Assembly: GCA_028284365.1 (NCBI GenBank)
Contig: JANQRW010000054.1
Coordinates: 1 to 64,000 of the forward strand
From: Marinicella sp.
Lineage (GTDB): Bacteria > Pseudomonadota > Gammaproteobacteria > Xanthomonadales > Marinicellaceae
Reading direction: 5' to 3'
DNA: 64,000 nt
Shown: positions 27,099 to 36,827 of the stretch, piece after piece
Position numbering within the stretch: the first letter of the stretch is position 1
Layout: each line of letters begins with the position of its first letter
Made by a program: the position numbers and the translations under genes
The notes under the pieces: generated by a model
What the model was told of the DNA's origin: nothing
What the model saw: only the letters and a program-made list of their open reading frames with translations
Database searches by the model: none

Positions 27099-29210
27099 GT
27101 GAAAAAACAAGTTAAACAATTCCAATACGGTAATCACACCGTGACTTTAGAAACCGGACAAATTGCTCGCCAGGCTACAGGTGCAGTGAAAATCTCAATG
27201 GGTGATACCATGTTGTTGGTGACGGTGGTTGGTAAAAAAGAAGCCAATCCAGAACAAAGTTTCTTCCCGTTAACAGTCAACTACCAAGAAAAATTCTATG
27301 CTGCTGGGGCCATTCCTGGTGGATTTTTCAAGCGTGAAGGCAGACCTACTGAAAAAGAGACCTTGATTTGTCGATTGATTGACCGACCTATCAGGCCATT
27401 GTTTCCCAATGGTTTTAAAAACGAAGTACAAGTGATTGCAACTGTGATGTCTTTCAGTAAAGAAATTGATTCTGATATTCCAGCGATGTTGGGTACTTCT
27501 GCGGCCTTGGCACTTTCAGGTATTCCATTCAATGGACCAATCGGCGCTGCCAGAGTGGGTTATGCCGATGGTGAGTACTTATTGAATCCATCTTTGGAAG
27601 CGCTAGAGACATCTAAGTTGGATTTGGTGGTTGCTGGTACCGATGAAGCTGTTTTGATGGTTGAGTCAGAAGCCGACTTACTCAGTGAAGAAGTGATGCT
27701 GGGTGCAGTTAATTATGGTCATGAACAAATGCAAGTGGCCATCGAGGCCATTAAAGAGTTTGCTGCTGAATGTGGTAAACCACGATGGGATTGGGAAGAA
27801 GAACAAGTTAATACAGAATTATTAAGCAGCATCAATGCTGAGTTTGGCGGCCAAATTGAAGCAGCCTTCGCCAATCAAGAAAAAGAACAACGTTATGCTG
27901 CCTTGAATGACATGCGTGCTGCTGTGATGGCACATTTTTGCCCAGAAGGTGAAGAAGCACCACAGCATGATGCCAAAGAAGTGTCTGCCTTGGTCAGCAA
28001 GTTAGAAAAAGAACATGTCCGTGGTAAGATCATTTCTGGTGCGCCGCGTATTGATGGTCGTGACCCAACCCAGGTTCGTCCAATCTCTGTTGAAGTGGGT
28101 ATTTTGCCACGTGTACATGGTTCAGCGCTGTTTACCCGGGGTGAAACCCAAGCCATTGTTGCCACCACTTTAGGTACGGGTCGTGATGCACAATTGATTG
28201 ATGGTATCGAGGGCGAAACCAAAGATGATTTTATGTTTCACTACAACTTCCCACCTTTCTGTGTGGGTGAAGCTGGATTCATGGGTGGTCCTAAACGTCG
28301 AGAAATTGGACATGGTCGACTGGCCAAACGTGGTTTGATGGCAGTGGTTCCATCTGAAGAAGATTTTCCATATGTGAAACGCGTGGTTTCTGAAATCACT
28401 GAATCTAATGGTTCTAGTTCAATGGCATCGGTTTGTGGTTCATCACTTTCGATGATGGATGCTGGTATTCCTTTGAAAGAACCAGTGGCTGGTATTGCCA
28501 TGGGTTTGATTAAGGAAGGCGATGACTTTGCAGTTTTGTCGGATATCTTGGGTGATGAAGATCACTTGGGTGATATGGACTTTAAAGTGGCTGGTACTGA
28601 AGGTGCCATCACGGCATTGCAAATGGACATTAAAATTGAAGGCATCACACCTGAGATCATGGAGATTGCCTTGAAACAAGCCACAGCAGGGCGTCAGTTT
28701 ATTTTGGGTGAAATGAACAAAGTCATTTCTACACCACGAAAAGAAATGTCAACTTACGCACCGCGTTTGGAAACCATTAAGGTTAATCCTGAGAAGATTC
28801 GTGACATCATTGGTAAAGGTGGTGCAACCATCCGTGCCCTGACAGAGGAAACCAACACCACCATTGATATCACTGATGATGGTGTGGTTACCATTGCTTC
28901 AATCAATCAGGAAGATGGTGATTTGGCCAAGAAGCGCATTGAAGACTTGACTGCTGAAGTTGAAGTTGGTGCTACTTACGAAGGTAAAGTGGTTAAGATC
29001 ATGGACTTCGGTGCTTTTGTTAACTTGTTGCCTGGTCAAGACGGTATGGTGCATATTTCTGAAATTTGTCATGAGCGTGTTGCTAAAGTCACTGACAAGA
29101 TGAAAGAAGGCGAAATTGTTAAGGTTAAAGTTCTGGAAGTTGATAAACAGGGTCGTGTGCGTTTATCGATGAAAGCGCTGGAGCCAAAGCCTGAAAAGAA
29201 AGAAGACTAA
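27099..29210 (+). CDS. pnp: polyribonucleotide nucleotidyltransferase (PNPase)
   Basis: The 703-residue phosphorolytic 3'-5' exoribonuclease forms a trimer in the degradosome. It has two RNase PH domains (the first with [20 protein letters not shown], the second with [20 protein letters not shown] and the catalytic [18 protein letters not shown]). A KH domain ([19 protein letters not shown]) and an S1 domain ([20 protein letters not shown]) follow. Translation starts at GTG 27099 with AGGA eight bases upstream. A short GGCCA-TGGCC repeat sits in the leader, where PNPase and RNase III autoregulate pnp mRNA in enteric bacteria. Confidence 0.96.
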   Translation: MKKQVKQFQYGNHTVTLETGQIARQATGAVKISMGDTMLLVTVVGKKEANPEQSFFPLTVNYQEKFYAAGAIPGGFFKREGRPTEKETLICRLIDRPIRPLFPNGFKNEVQVIATVMSFSKEIDSDIPAMLGTSAALALSGIPFNGPIGAARVGYADGEYLLNPSLEALETSKLDLVVAGTDEAVLMVESEADLLSEEVMLGAVNYGHEQMQVAIEAIKEFAAECGKPRWDWEEEQVNTELLSSINAEFGGQIEAAFANQEKEQRYAALNDMRAAVMAHFCPEGEEAPQHDAKEVSALVSKLEKEHVRGKIISGAPRIDGRDPTQVRPISVEVGILPRVHGSALFTRGETQAIVATTLGTGRDAQLIDGIEGETKDDFMFHYNFPPFCVGEAGFMGGPKRREIGHGRLAKRGLMAVVPSEEDFPYVKRVVSEITESNGSSSMASVCGSSLSMMDAGIPLKEPVAGIAMGLIKEGDDFAVLSDILGDEDHLGDMDFKVAGTEGAITALQMDIKIEGITPEIMEIALKQATAGRQFILGEMNKVISTPRKEMSTYAPRLETIKVNPEKIRDIIGKGGATIRALTEETNTTIDITDDGVVTIASINQEDGDLAKKRIEDLTAEVEVGATYEGKVVKIMDFGAFVNLLPGQDGMVHISEICHERVAKVTDKMKEGEIVKVKVLEVDKQGRVRLSMKALEPKPEKKED

Positions 29211-29233
29211 AATTTTCTTAACCTAATCAAAAA

Positions 29234-29257
29234 ACCCGTCATAGTACGGGTTTTTTT
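29234..29257 (+). terminator. rho-independent terminator of pnp
   Basis: ACCCGT at 29234-29239 and ACGGGT at 29246-29251 pair around CATAGT and are followed by six further T. Confidence 0.85.
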
Positions 29258-29423
29258 GTACCTGAGGATCACGTATAAATCTTTGGGGTCTAGATAACTT
29301 GAGTACATGTTAACCCATGCTAAAATTATCTAGGCTCTTAAAAATATTATTTTAACAGGTCACGGACTAACAAAAAAAACATTGTTTATTGATATAATTA
29401 ATATTTTTCAAACACACAAAACC

Positions 29424-29732
29424 ATGGAAAATAATAGTATAGTTTTCACTCCTTTAAGAATTCTATTAATATCAACCATCATCATTTTTAATTTACTTGC
29501 GGTGTTTACTTTGTTGAATGCTGAAGCCAGCTGGGCTGAGTTTGTGGGGGTGTTATCGGTGGTCTTTATCATGTTGTTTGTGTTTGTGATATTGCTGGAG
29601 TGGACCTGGTTGCATCACCGCAGTAAGGGTACTGAAGAGGTTAAAATGAAATCGCAGTATCGTCTGGCTAAGCTTATATATATGGTGTTGTTTGTGACAG
29701 GGTTTGTTATCAGTTATGTGGTTTTAGCCTGA
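29424..29732 (+). CDS. small membrane protein of unknown function
   Basis: I place the start at ATG 29424 (102 aa); an in-frame TTG at 29382 would add a hydrophilic lead with no ribosome site. Three hydrophobic segments are visible: ILLISTIIIFNLLAVFTLL, a central FVGVLSVVFIMLFVFVILL stretch, and VLFVTGFVISYVVLA at the end, with a basic loop between the last two. I recognise no family and see no clear Shine-Dalgarno, so the gene call is tentative. It stands alone between pnp and a lipoprotein protease gene. Confidence 0.5.
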   Translation: MENNSIVFTPLRILLISTIIIFNLLAVFTLLNAEASWAEFVGVLSVVFIMLFVFVILLEWTWLHHRSKGTEEVKMKSQYRLAKLIYMVLFVTGFVISYVVLA

Positions 29733-29815
29733 TGATGATTAAAATTTGACAATTATTTTAAAAGACCAGGTATGAATTCGCTTAAACTTGGAGTGGTTGA
29801 AATTGAGGAGTTGAC

Positions 29816-30619
29816 ATGAAAAAGATTGTAATTTATTTAGCTTGTACACTGTTGGTTGCTTGTGCCACTACGCCAAGTGGTGATAAGCGTTTGATTTTAG
29901 TCAGCCCAGGCCAGATGAGCCAAATGGGTGCAACTGCGTTCAGTCAAATGAAGACCTCTCAAAAGATATCGAATAATGCACGTAAAAATAACTATGTGCA
30001 GTGTGTTACCTGGGCCATAATCAATGCTTTGCCTGTTGAACATCGTGATAGACAATGGGAGGTGGTGGTTTTTGAAGATAACTCTGCCAATGCGTTTGCA
30101 CTACCAGGTGGTAAGATTGGTGTGCATACAGGCTTGTTAAATGTGGCAGCAACACCATCACAATTAGCAGCTGTGATTGGCCACGAGATTGCGCATGTAT
30201 TGTGGCGACACGGTGCACAAAGGATGTCAGCGCAGATGCTGGCTCAGGCTGGTTTGCAGGTTGCTGATATTGTCAGCCAACAAAGAATGGAAGGTTCGGC
30301 TGGCCGCCAAACTTTAATGACAGCTTTGGGCTTGGGTGCTCAAGTGGGTGTGATGTTACCGTTTTCGCGCGATCATGAAAAAGAAGCTGATCGTTTTGGT
30401 TTACATTTCATGGCAGGTGCGGGCTTTGATCCAACTGAAAGCGTCAAATTGTGGCAGAACATGGACCGGGCTTCCAAAGGAAAACGACCACCTGAATTTT
30501 TATCAACTCACCCTGAACCTGCTAACAGAATAGCAAAACTACAAAAGTTTATGGGTAAAGCCATTTCTATTGAAAAAGAAGCAAAGGCTAAAGGTTTAAA
30601 CCCACAGTGTTCATTGTAA
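29816..30619 (+). CDS. M48-family metalloprotease lipoprotein
   Basis: The 267-residue protein has a lipoprotein signal (CTLLVACATT) and a zinc protease domain with HEIAHVLWRHG (HExxH) and the third ligand region EKEADRFGLHFM. FALPGGKIGVHTGLL precedes the active site, as in BepA, LoiP and YcaL. These periplasmic enzymes clear misfolded outer-membrane proteins. At this length it has the protease domain only, without the TPR repeats of BepA, so it is closer to LoiP/YcaL. It converges with the large exported-protein gene downstream. Confidence 0.88.
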   Translation: MKKIVIYLACTLLVACATTPSGDKRLILVSPGQMSQMGATAFSQMKTSQKISNNARKNNYVQCVTWAIINALPVEHRDRQWEVVVFEDNSANAFALPGGKIGVHTGLLNVAATPSQLAAVIGHEIAHVLWRHGAQRMSAQMLAQAGLQVADIVSQQRMEGSAGRQTLMTALGLGAQVGVMLPFSRDHEKEADRFGLHFMAGAGFDPTESVKLWQNMDRASKGKRPPEFLSTHPEPANRIAKLQKFMGKAISIEKEAKAKGLNPQCSL

Positions 30620-30634
30620 AAGGGCACAAAAAAA

Positions 30635-30669
30635 AGAGGATGGTGGATTAATCTCCAGAATCATCCTTT
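30635..30669. terminator. possible hairpin terminator between convergent genes
   Basis: AGGATG at 30637-30642 pairs with CATCCT at 30662-30667, and T-runs follow on the plus strand and, through the preceding A-run, on the minus strand. It overlaps the 3' end of the minus-strand gene. The stem is short, so the call is tentative. Confidence 0.4.
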
Positions 30670-33227
30670 TTTATGTCCACAATTTGTTGGCTTTGGATGC
30701 TGTGTAGTTGATCTAAAGTGCTGTGAATGATCGGTTCATTGAATTCCGAAGTTGTCCAAATGTTTTGGTGTTTGGTGAAATTTTCATCAGCGCTGTTGAG
30801 CATGTCAACAATGTTCACCTGGTTTTGAAAAGCTTGTCTGAAAAATTGCATATCAACCAACCTGTTTGTACCGTTTATGGCGGCATGAAGCTTTGGGTTT
30901 GATGCCATGAGCTGTGGATATAAACCATTGACCATTCGTTCAAGTAACTTGCGATGGGTTATGAACTCAAAAGTGGCTTTTGACAATGCTGAATCGTTGC
31001 TGCGTGATGGATTGTTGGCGATCAGCTTGCGATAGATTTCCTGTTGTAGGTTGTTTACCAGATGTAAAAATGCATCGTTTAAAGCGGTTTTAACCGTGTT
31101 CATTTCATCGAAATAAGCAAAGTCATTGGGGTTGTTGTTCAACTGTGCCAGCCAGTTTGTCCAGTTGCTTTGAATGACTGCGTTGATATCAACCTTGGCT
31201 GCGGTAAGGAATGTCAGTCGATTGGGTAATAAACCATAAGTACCACGATCCAAAGTTGTGTTGATCTGTTTGCCCACCAGTGGCAAGGGGCAAGCAGTAT
31301 TTAGGACCTCTTCATTGTTTTCACCAAATAAATAAATGTGATTGTGCTCACTGAAGAATTGTTTGGTAAAAACATTATCACCTTGGTATTTGCCGGTTAG
31401 TTGTAATGCCAGTTGGCCAGCAAAATTTGCTATTTTATTGTTGTCCAAATGGGTTGGAGCCGTTTTTCTGTTTACCCATTGTACTTCCTGGTAACAGATT
31501 TCCAGTTTGCCCAAACCCAACTGCTCAGCCAGTTTGAGGTGATTGGGGAATAAATTAAGTAATTCACGGTTGGGTTCCAACTTGATGTAAGCACCACATG
31601 ATTGAGTGACATCGCAGGGGCCAATTGATAATTCTTCAGGTACGTAATTGGTGGCTTGGTCGATGGATTTGAACAAATCTACATCGCTGTTAGCGCTCAG
31701 ACGGGTGGCTTTGAACTGATTGACGTGGGTGATGATTTCTTGCTTGAGCAGTTCCCATTTATTCAACACGACTTGATATTGATTGGTCAAAGGGGTGCTG
31801 GTGTTGACACAATCAGCGTAATTAAATATTTCCATGCCACTGTCGAAGATTGGCTTTAATAAGTCTTCGGTTTGTTGCTCTGCCATCAGTGCGGGCCACC
31901 GATCATTGAACCAAGCGATGACCTCTGCAGCCATTGACCATTCTACCCAATTGCTGCGTGTTGATAGTTGTTGTTGGCAGCTGATGTCACCAGCGGCCTG
32001 GATAGCCAGGTTGTTGATGATTTGCACGGCTGGTAGCTCGATGGCTCGATTGATGCTGGCTGGGTTGTCAAGTCTGATTAAATTGCCAGCAAAGTCAGCA
32101 CTTTTTGACCAAGTACTGCCCCAGTTGATGAAATCGGTGACACAACTATCAAATTGATTATCAGCAATCGGCACTGGTGGTTCGGGTCTTTGTTGGACGC
32201 TCAGATTCAAACATACTTCGAGGTTTTCCTGGATTTCTTGGCGCAGCGGATGAGAAAAATAAGCTTTCGGGTTTTGAATACCAGTGATGAAGCTGAATAT
32301 GTCATTGTTTAAATTCTCATCAAAGTGATCAGGGTTTTTGAATTTGCTTGGTAAGGCTGTAAATATTTTATTCAACAGGTTATATAGTTTATTGTTGATT
32401 TGGTCAATTTCGTTTTGTTGTGCCTGCCAATTTATTGTGGTTTGTTCAAGTTCTGAAGCCAGGCTGATCTGTTGGTCTGCTGTGAGTAGTTGGGGACTGA
32501 GTTCAAGTAATTGGTAAATTTCTATCCAGTCATATGCCAACGCCAATAACTGTTGATTTCCACTGTGATACTGTTGGCGCATCAAGGCGATGGCGATGGG
32601 ATCAAATTCAGCCACTTCTTCATTTAATTGACTGACTATATCTGCAGTGATTTCCTCCTCCTTGGTTACCAATGCCAAAACAGCAGCTATTGAATCTGTG
32701 TTTTCAGGGTCGTCATTATCAGTGACCGATATGTTCGTAACCCATGGATTCCAAAGCTTGATGTTCTCATGTTTCTCATTCAATAGATTTTGCCAGTGTG
32801 AGTTCAAACTAAGCCAGGTGTTGAATGTGGCTGAACTCACATGGGAGTGATCCAATGTGCGGAAACCATAGGTGGCAGGTATGTTGATTTGACGCCATCG
32901 ATTCAAACTCATGCCATTGGTGTACTGAATCAAGCTTTGTGCCATCAAGGCATGGGTATTAATTTGGGTGAAATTAAGTGGTTCAGCAATTTCAGTTTCC
33001 AGAGCCTGTTGCCATTGTTGTTGTAGCTGTTCGGTTGAGGCAAAAGATCCACTTAACTGATGTGCCAGCTGTGTCAAGTAAACGGCTTTGGCCACACCGT
33101 ATTCGCTGCGTAAATGTTTCGCAACCTGATCGGCGTTAGCAAAGCTTATCATTTCTCTTTCGGTTTCTTTCGCTTTGATGGGCATCATACTGGCCATCAA
33201 AAACATTCCATAAAGCATATATTTCAT
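30648..33227 (-). CDS. large exported protein of unknown function (859 aa)
   Basis: A signal peptide is visible (MLYGMFLMASMMPIKAKE), after which the protein is long, polar and largely helical, rich in Gln, Asn and Leu, with many spaced tryptophans and a few cysteines. I see no internal repeat and no catalytic signature and recognise no family. The gene is complete, has normal codon use for the region, and stands alone between convergent M48 and divergent asparaginase-like genes. A periplasmic or surface role is all that can be inferred. Confidence 0.75.
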   Translation of the reverse strand: MKYMLYGMFLMASMMPIKAKETEREMISFANADQVAKHLRSEYGVAKAVYLTQLAHQLSGSFASTEQLQQQWQQALETEIAEPLNFTQINTHALMAQSLIQYTNGMSLNRWRQINIPATYGFRTLDHSHVSSATFNTWLSLNSHWQNLLNEKHENIKLWNPWVTNISVTDNDDPENTDSIAAVLALVTKEEEITADIVSQLNEEVAEFDPIAIALMRQQYHSGNQQLLALAYDWIEIYQLLELSPQLLTADQQISLASELEQTTINWQAQQNEIDQINNKLYNLLNKIFTALPSKFKNPDHFDENLNNDIFSFITGIQNPKAYFSHPLRQEIQENLEVCLNLSVQQRPEPPVPIADNQFDSCVTDFINWGSTWSKSADFAGNLIRLDNPASINRAIELPAVQIINNLAIQAAGDISCQQQLSTRSNWVEWSMAAEVIAWFNDRWPALMAEQQTEDLLKPIFDSGMEIFNYADCVNTSTPLTNQYQVVLNKWELLKQEIITHVNQFKATRLSANSDVDLFKSIDQATNYVPEELSIGPCDVTQSCGAYIKLEPNRELLNLFPNHLKLAEQLGLGKLEICYQEVQWVNRKTAPTHLDNNKIANFAGQLALQLTGKYQGDNVFTKQFFSEHNHIYLFGENNEEVLNTACPLPLVGKQINTTLDRGTYGLLPNRLTFLTAAKVDINAVIQSNWTNWLAQLNNNPNDFAYFDEMNTVKTALNDAFLHLVNNLQQEIYRKLIANNPSRSNDSALSKATFEFITHRKLLERMVNGLYPQLMASNPKLHAAINGTNRLVDMQFFRQAFQNQVNIVDMLNSADENFTKHQNIWTTSEFNEPIIHSTLDQLHSIQSQQIVDIKKDDSGD

Positions 33228-33379
33228 GGTTTCATTGTATCAAAATGTGGTCCACTGCAAACTCTGATTTTCGGTTCTTGTATGAATACTTATAAATTTA
33301 ATCATCCTGGCATGATAACTGCTCTATTGGTAGCAAAAAGAAGCTAAAATAAGCACAGCATAGAATCAGCAGTACTGTT

Positions 33380-33865
33380 ATGAAAAACCTTAAAATCATC
33401 ACCACCGGTGGTACCATTGACAAATTGTATTTTGACGATTTGAGTGATTATCAGATTGGTAAACCCATCATTGGAGAGTTATTGAATACTTATCATGTAG
33501 GCTTTGATTTTGAGGTGGTGCCTTTACTGAAGAAAGATTCGATTTACATCACAGATGAAGATCGGGCACTGATTAAAAATGTGATCGAAAAATCAGAAGA
33601 GTCACATTTTCTGATCACGCATGGTACCGACACCATGGTTGATACCGCCAGATTTCTTAGTGGCATTGCTGATAAAACCATCGTCATGACTGGTGCTTTA
33701 ACGCCAGCTAGATTTAATTCCACGGATGCTATATTTAATATTGGTTGTGCTGTGGCAGCGGTACAAACCCAGCCACAAGGTGTTTGGGTGATCATGAATG
33801 GCTTGGTTTGGGACCCTGAGCATGTACGTAAAAACCGCAAAGCCAATCGTTTTGAGGAAGTGTGA
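33380..33865 (+). CDS. short asparaginase-domain protein
   Basis: The 161-residue protein corresponds to the N-terminal domain of type I/II L-asparaginases. It keeps the first catalytic threonine in ITTGGTIDKLYF and the second in THGTDTMVDTARFL. The C-terminal domain that completes the active site and tetramer in true asparaginases (about 330 aa) is absent. Similar stand-alone short forms exist as a family of unknown activity, so I do not assign asparaginase function. It ends two bases before yciO and is probably co-transcribed with yciO-scpAB-rluB. Confidence 0.8.
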   Translation: MKNLKIITTGGTIDKLYFDDLSDYQIGKPIIGELLNTYHVGFDFEVVPLLKKDSIYITDEDRALIKNVIEKSEESHFLITHGTDTMVDTARFLSGIADKTIVMTGALTPARFNSTDAIFNIGCAVAAVQTQPQGVWVIMNGLVWDPEHVRKNRKANRFEEV

Positions 33866-33867
33866 TT

Positions 33868-34485
33868 ATGGCTAATATCCTGCGAGTTCACCCAGAGAAT
33901 CCCCAGCCAAGATCAATCAAGGCAGCCATTGATACGTTGAAAAATGGTGGCTTGATTATTTACCCAACTGATTCTGGTTATGCGATTGGTTGGAGCCTGG
34001 ATAATTTAAAGGCACCCAAAGTGGTTGCACAAATCAAACAAATTGATGCCCAACATCATTTCACCATGATGTGCCAAAACATTTCACAAATGACGGACTT
34101 TGTTTTAGTGGACAATGTGGCTTTTCGACTGATTAAACAACACACACCTGGTGCTTACACTTTTATTATGCCAGCCACCAGACGTGTGCCCAAGAAATTA
34201 CAACATCAAAAACGCAAGACCATTGGGGTGCGGATTGCAGATCATGCAGTGGTTGATGCATTGTTGGCACAGTTAGGTGAACCCATGATGACATCAACAT
34301 TGGAATTTCCCGATATTGGTATGTATGAGCTGGATGTTGATGACATTGAGCTGCGGGTTGGTAATCGGGTCAATACCATCATTGATGCAGGTTATTGTGC
34401 ACAAGAACCATCAACAGTGGTTGATTTATCGATGGGTGAGGTGGACATCATCAGACAGGGTAAAGGAGAGATTGATTTTGTCTGA
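33868..34485 (+). CDS. yciO: YciO/Sua5/YrdC-family protein
   Basis: I take the ATG at 33868 (205 aa), which has GAGGA nine bases upstream; a GTG at 33862 overlaps the previous gene. The fold is the YrdC/Sua5 threonylcarbamoyl-AMP synthase type: IIYPTDSGYAIGWSL binds the nucleotide, with GAYTFIMPATRRVP and KRKTIGVRIADH further on. Sequence and the scpA-scpB-rluB neighbourhood point to YciO rather than the tRNA-modifying TsaC. YciO may bind RNA or make a related adenylate. The end overlaps the likely scpA start by eight bases. Confidence 0.88.
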   Translation: MANILRVHPENPQPRSIKAAIDTLKNGGLIIYPTDSGYAIGWSLDNLKAPKVVAQIKQIDAQHHFTMMCQNISQMTDFVLVDNVAFRLIKQHTPGAYTFIMPATRRVPKKLQHQKRKTIGVRIADHAVVDALLAQLGEPMMTSTLEFPDIGMYELDVDDIELRVGNRVNTIIDAGYCAQEPSTVVDLSMGEVDIIRQGKGEIDFV

Positions 34486-35308
34486 ACAAGACGTGCAAAC
34501 AACACCAAAAGAAGTGGTCAAACAGGCTGAAATGCCGTTTGCTGTGGTTGAGGGTAAGCCATTCACTACCATGCCCACAGATTTGTATATTCCCCCAGAT
34601 GCGCTGGAAGTCATCCTGGAGGCTTTCGAAGGTCCGTTGGATTTGTTGTTGTATTTGATTCGTCGGCAAAATTTGGATATTTTGAACATTCCAATTCATG
34701 ACATCACCAAACAATATGTGGAATACATTGAATTGATGCACAAGATGAATTTTGAATTAGCCGCAGAATATTTGGTGATGGCAGCCATGTTGGCAGAGAT
34801 TAAATCCAGGATGTTACTGCCCAAAACACATGATGATGAGGAATCTGAGGAAGACCCTAGGGCAGAACTCATCAGACGACTACAGGAATATGAACGCTTT
34901 AAGCAGGCTGCTGAAGACATTGATGATTTACCACGTGTGGGACGTGATGTATGGGTGGCACATGCTTATTTAGAAAAACAAACTGATCAAGAATCGATTG
35001 TTGACATCACCATTCAGGATTTGGTGATGGCATTTAAAGAAGTCATGATGCGAGCTGACCTGAAGGTTTCACATGCCATTGAACGTGAGGTGTTGAGCGT
35101 GCGTGATCGTATGACCATCGTACTGGATAGTTTGCTCAAAGCCAAAACTGTGAATTTTAAATCTCTATTTAATAGGGCCGAGGGTAGACAAGGCGCCTTG
35201 GTGACTTTTTTGGCGGTATTGGAGTTATTAAAAGCACATTCTATTGAATTGGTACAAAGTGCTCCATTTGCAGATATTTACTTGCAATCTAGTGGGGAAG
35301 AGGGTTAA
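34478..35308 (+). CDS. scpA: segregation and condensation protein A
   Basis: ScpA is the kleisin that closes the SMC ring with ScpB in chromosome condensation. The likely start is TTG 34478 (276 aa), because AAGGAG lies nine bases upstream and the length then fits the family. The frame itself is open further upstream inside yciO. The N-terminal kleisin motif is FEGPLDLLLYLIRRQNLDI, followed by AAEYLVMAAMLAEIKSRMLLP, and the C-terminal winged helix by VTFLAVLELLKAHSIELVQ. The TTG start and overlap with yciO suggest low, coupled expression. Confidence 0.9.
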   Translation: MSEQDVQTTPKEVVKQAEMPFAVVEGKPFTTMPTDLYIPPDALEVILEAFEGPLDLLLYLIRRQNLDILNIPIHDITKQYVEYIELMHKMNFELAAEYLVMAAMLAEIKSRMLLPKTHDDEESEEDPRAELIRRLQEYERFKQAAEDIDDLPRVGRDVWVAHAYLEKQTDQESIVDITIQDLVMAFKEVMMRADLKVSHAIEREVLSVRDRMTIVLDSLLKAKTVNFKSLFNRAEGRQGALVTFLAVLELLKAHSIELVQSAPFADIYLQSSGEEG

Positions 35309-35311
35309 TTT

Positions 35312-35998
35312 ATGGAATTAAAAGAAGTTAAAAATGTGGTAGAAGCCGCCCTGATGGCTTTTGATGAACCTATGAGTATGAAGTCTTTGGTGTCTTTGTT
35401 CCCAGATGAGGAAATCACTGCCAATGACATCAATCAAGTGCTTAACGAGTTGGAAGAAGATTACCAGGATCGCGGCGTTGAACTCAAAAAACTGTCCAAA
35501 GGTTATCGTTTACAAACCCGAGAATCAACTCAACCTTGGTTGAAAAACATGTGGGAGCAGAAGCCCAAAAAATTATCCAGAGCCTTATTGGAAACTCTGG
35601 CTTTGATAGCTTATCGTCAACCCATTACCCGTGGCGAAATTGAAGACATTCGTGGTGTTGCTGTTTCTAGTAAAATCATTCACTACATGATGGACAAAGA
35701 GTGGATTCGAATTTTAGGATACCGGGATGTGCCAGGTAAGCCTGCTATGTTGGGTACCACCAAAGAGTTTTTGAATTACTTTAACTTAAATTCTTTACAA
35801 GATTTACCCAGTCTGGCTGAAATAAAAGACATTGAAACGCTGGAACAAGAGTTACAATTCGACGAGCTGCAAGATACTGAGTCTCAACCTAGAGGTGTTG
35901 CTAAGGATGCTGTTGATGAGGCGAGGCCTGATGGAGACATTGATTCTGAGATCGAAGAACGACACGATGATTCTACACAACTAAATCAACAACAGTAA
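35312..35998 (+). CDS. scpB: segregation and condensation protein B
   Basis: ScpB binds ScpA and the SMC heads as a dimer. The 228-residue protein has two winged-helix domains (residues about 5-80 and 90-165), with the family stretch ALLETLALIAYRQPITRGEI and LLGTTKEFL-like end (MLGTTKEFLNYF). A charged, probably disordered tail of about 50 residues follows. It starts three bases after scpA stops, confirming the pair. Confidence 0.93.
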   Translation: MELKEVKNVVEAALMAFDEPMSMKSLVSLFPDEEITANDINQVLNELEEDYQDRGVELKKLSKGYRLQTRESTQPWLKNMWEQKPKKLSRALLETLALIAYRQPITRGEIEDIRGVAVSSKIIHYMMDKEWIRILGYRDVPGKPAMLGTTKEFLNYFNLNSLQDLPSLAEIKDIETLEQELQFDELQDTESQPRGVAKDAVDEARPDGDIDSEIEERHDDSTQLNQQQ

Positions 35999-36000
35999 AA

Positions 36001-36816
36001 ATGAAAAAAGAAGAAATTGAAGTCATCCCCACTGAAAGGATTCAAAAAACACTGGCTCGATGTGGTTTGGGCTCTCGAAGACAAATTGAAGCAGCCATAA
36101 AGCTGGGACAAATCAATATCAATCGCCAACCAGTGGTGCTGGGTCAAAAGTTGCAAGAAGGAGATAAAATCACTTGGAAGAATCGAGCATGGGTGGTCGA
36201 GGCAGAACATGTCATGCCACGGGTTTTGATGTATAACAAACCATTGGGTGAAGTCACCACTCGGCAAGATGAAAAAGGCCGTAAAACCGTGTTTGATTCA
36301 TTGCCTCGAATTAAGGGTCAGAAATGGTTGAATATTGGTCGTTTGGACATCAACACCACTGGCTTGTTGTTATTCACCACTGATGGTGATTTTGCTAATC
36401 ACATGATGCACCCCAGTGCCAACATTGATCGTGAGTATGCTTGTCGAGTGTTTGGTGAAGTGACGGCAGAAGTGATTGATAATTTACTCTCAGGTGTTGA
36501 ATTAGAAGATGGTGTCGCTAAATTCTCTGATATACAAGCAGCGGGTGATGAAGACCGTGGTTCAAACAGTTGGTTCCATGTGGCTATAATGGAAGGGAAA
36601 AATCGAGAAGTCAGACGCCTTTGGGAATCACAAAACATCCAAGTGAATCGCCTCAAAAGAGTACGTTATGGCGGAGTGTTTTTACCTAAAAACTTGCGTA
36701 AAGGTCAAGTAAAAGAGTTAAATATCAAAGAGTTGGATATTCTGTTTAAGGACACCAGGTACGAGCCGCCAGTTTCAACATTGGTGGTTAAATCAATTAA
36801 AAAAGGACGGCGTTAA
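36001..36816 (+). CDS. rluB: 23S rRNA pseudouridine-2605 synthase RluB
   Basis: The 271-residue enzyme has an N-terminal S4 RNA-binding domain (RIQKTLARCGLGSRRQIEAA) and the RsuA-type catalytic domain with the active-site aspartate in NIGRLDINTTGLLLFT. KNREVRRLWESQ follows. This is typical of RluB, which modifies helix 89 of 23S rRNA. It follows scpB by two bases in the conserved scpA-scpB-rluB order. The lysine-rich tail (VVKSIKKGRR) is also common in RluB. Confidence 0.93.
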   Translation: MKKEEIEVIPTERIQKTLARCGLGSRRQIEAAIKLGQININRQPVVLGQKLQEGDKITWKNRAWVVEAEHVMPRVLMYNKPLGEVTTRQDEKGRKTVFDSLPRIKGQKWLNIGRLDINTTGLLLFTTDGDFANHMMHPSANIDREYACRVFGEVTAEVIDNLLSGVELEDGVAKFSDIQAAGDEDRGSNSWFHVAIMEGKNREVRRLWESQNIQVNRLKRVRYGGVFLPKNLRKGQVKELNIKELDILFKDTRYEPPVSTLVVKSIKKGRR

Positions 36817-36827
36817 GGCAGTTGTAA

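Noticed and set aside
34316..34477. Upstream extension of the scpA frame inside yciO
   Set aside because: The region codes for conserved YciO sequence in another frame; the AAGGAG at 34463 fits the TTG at 34478.
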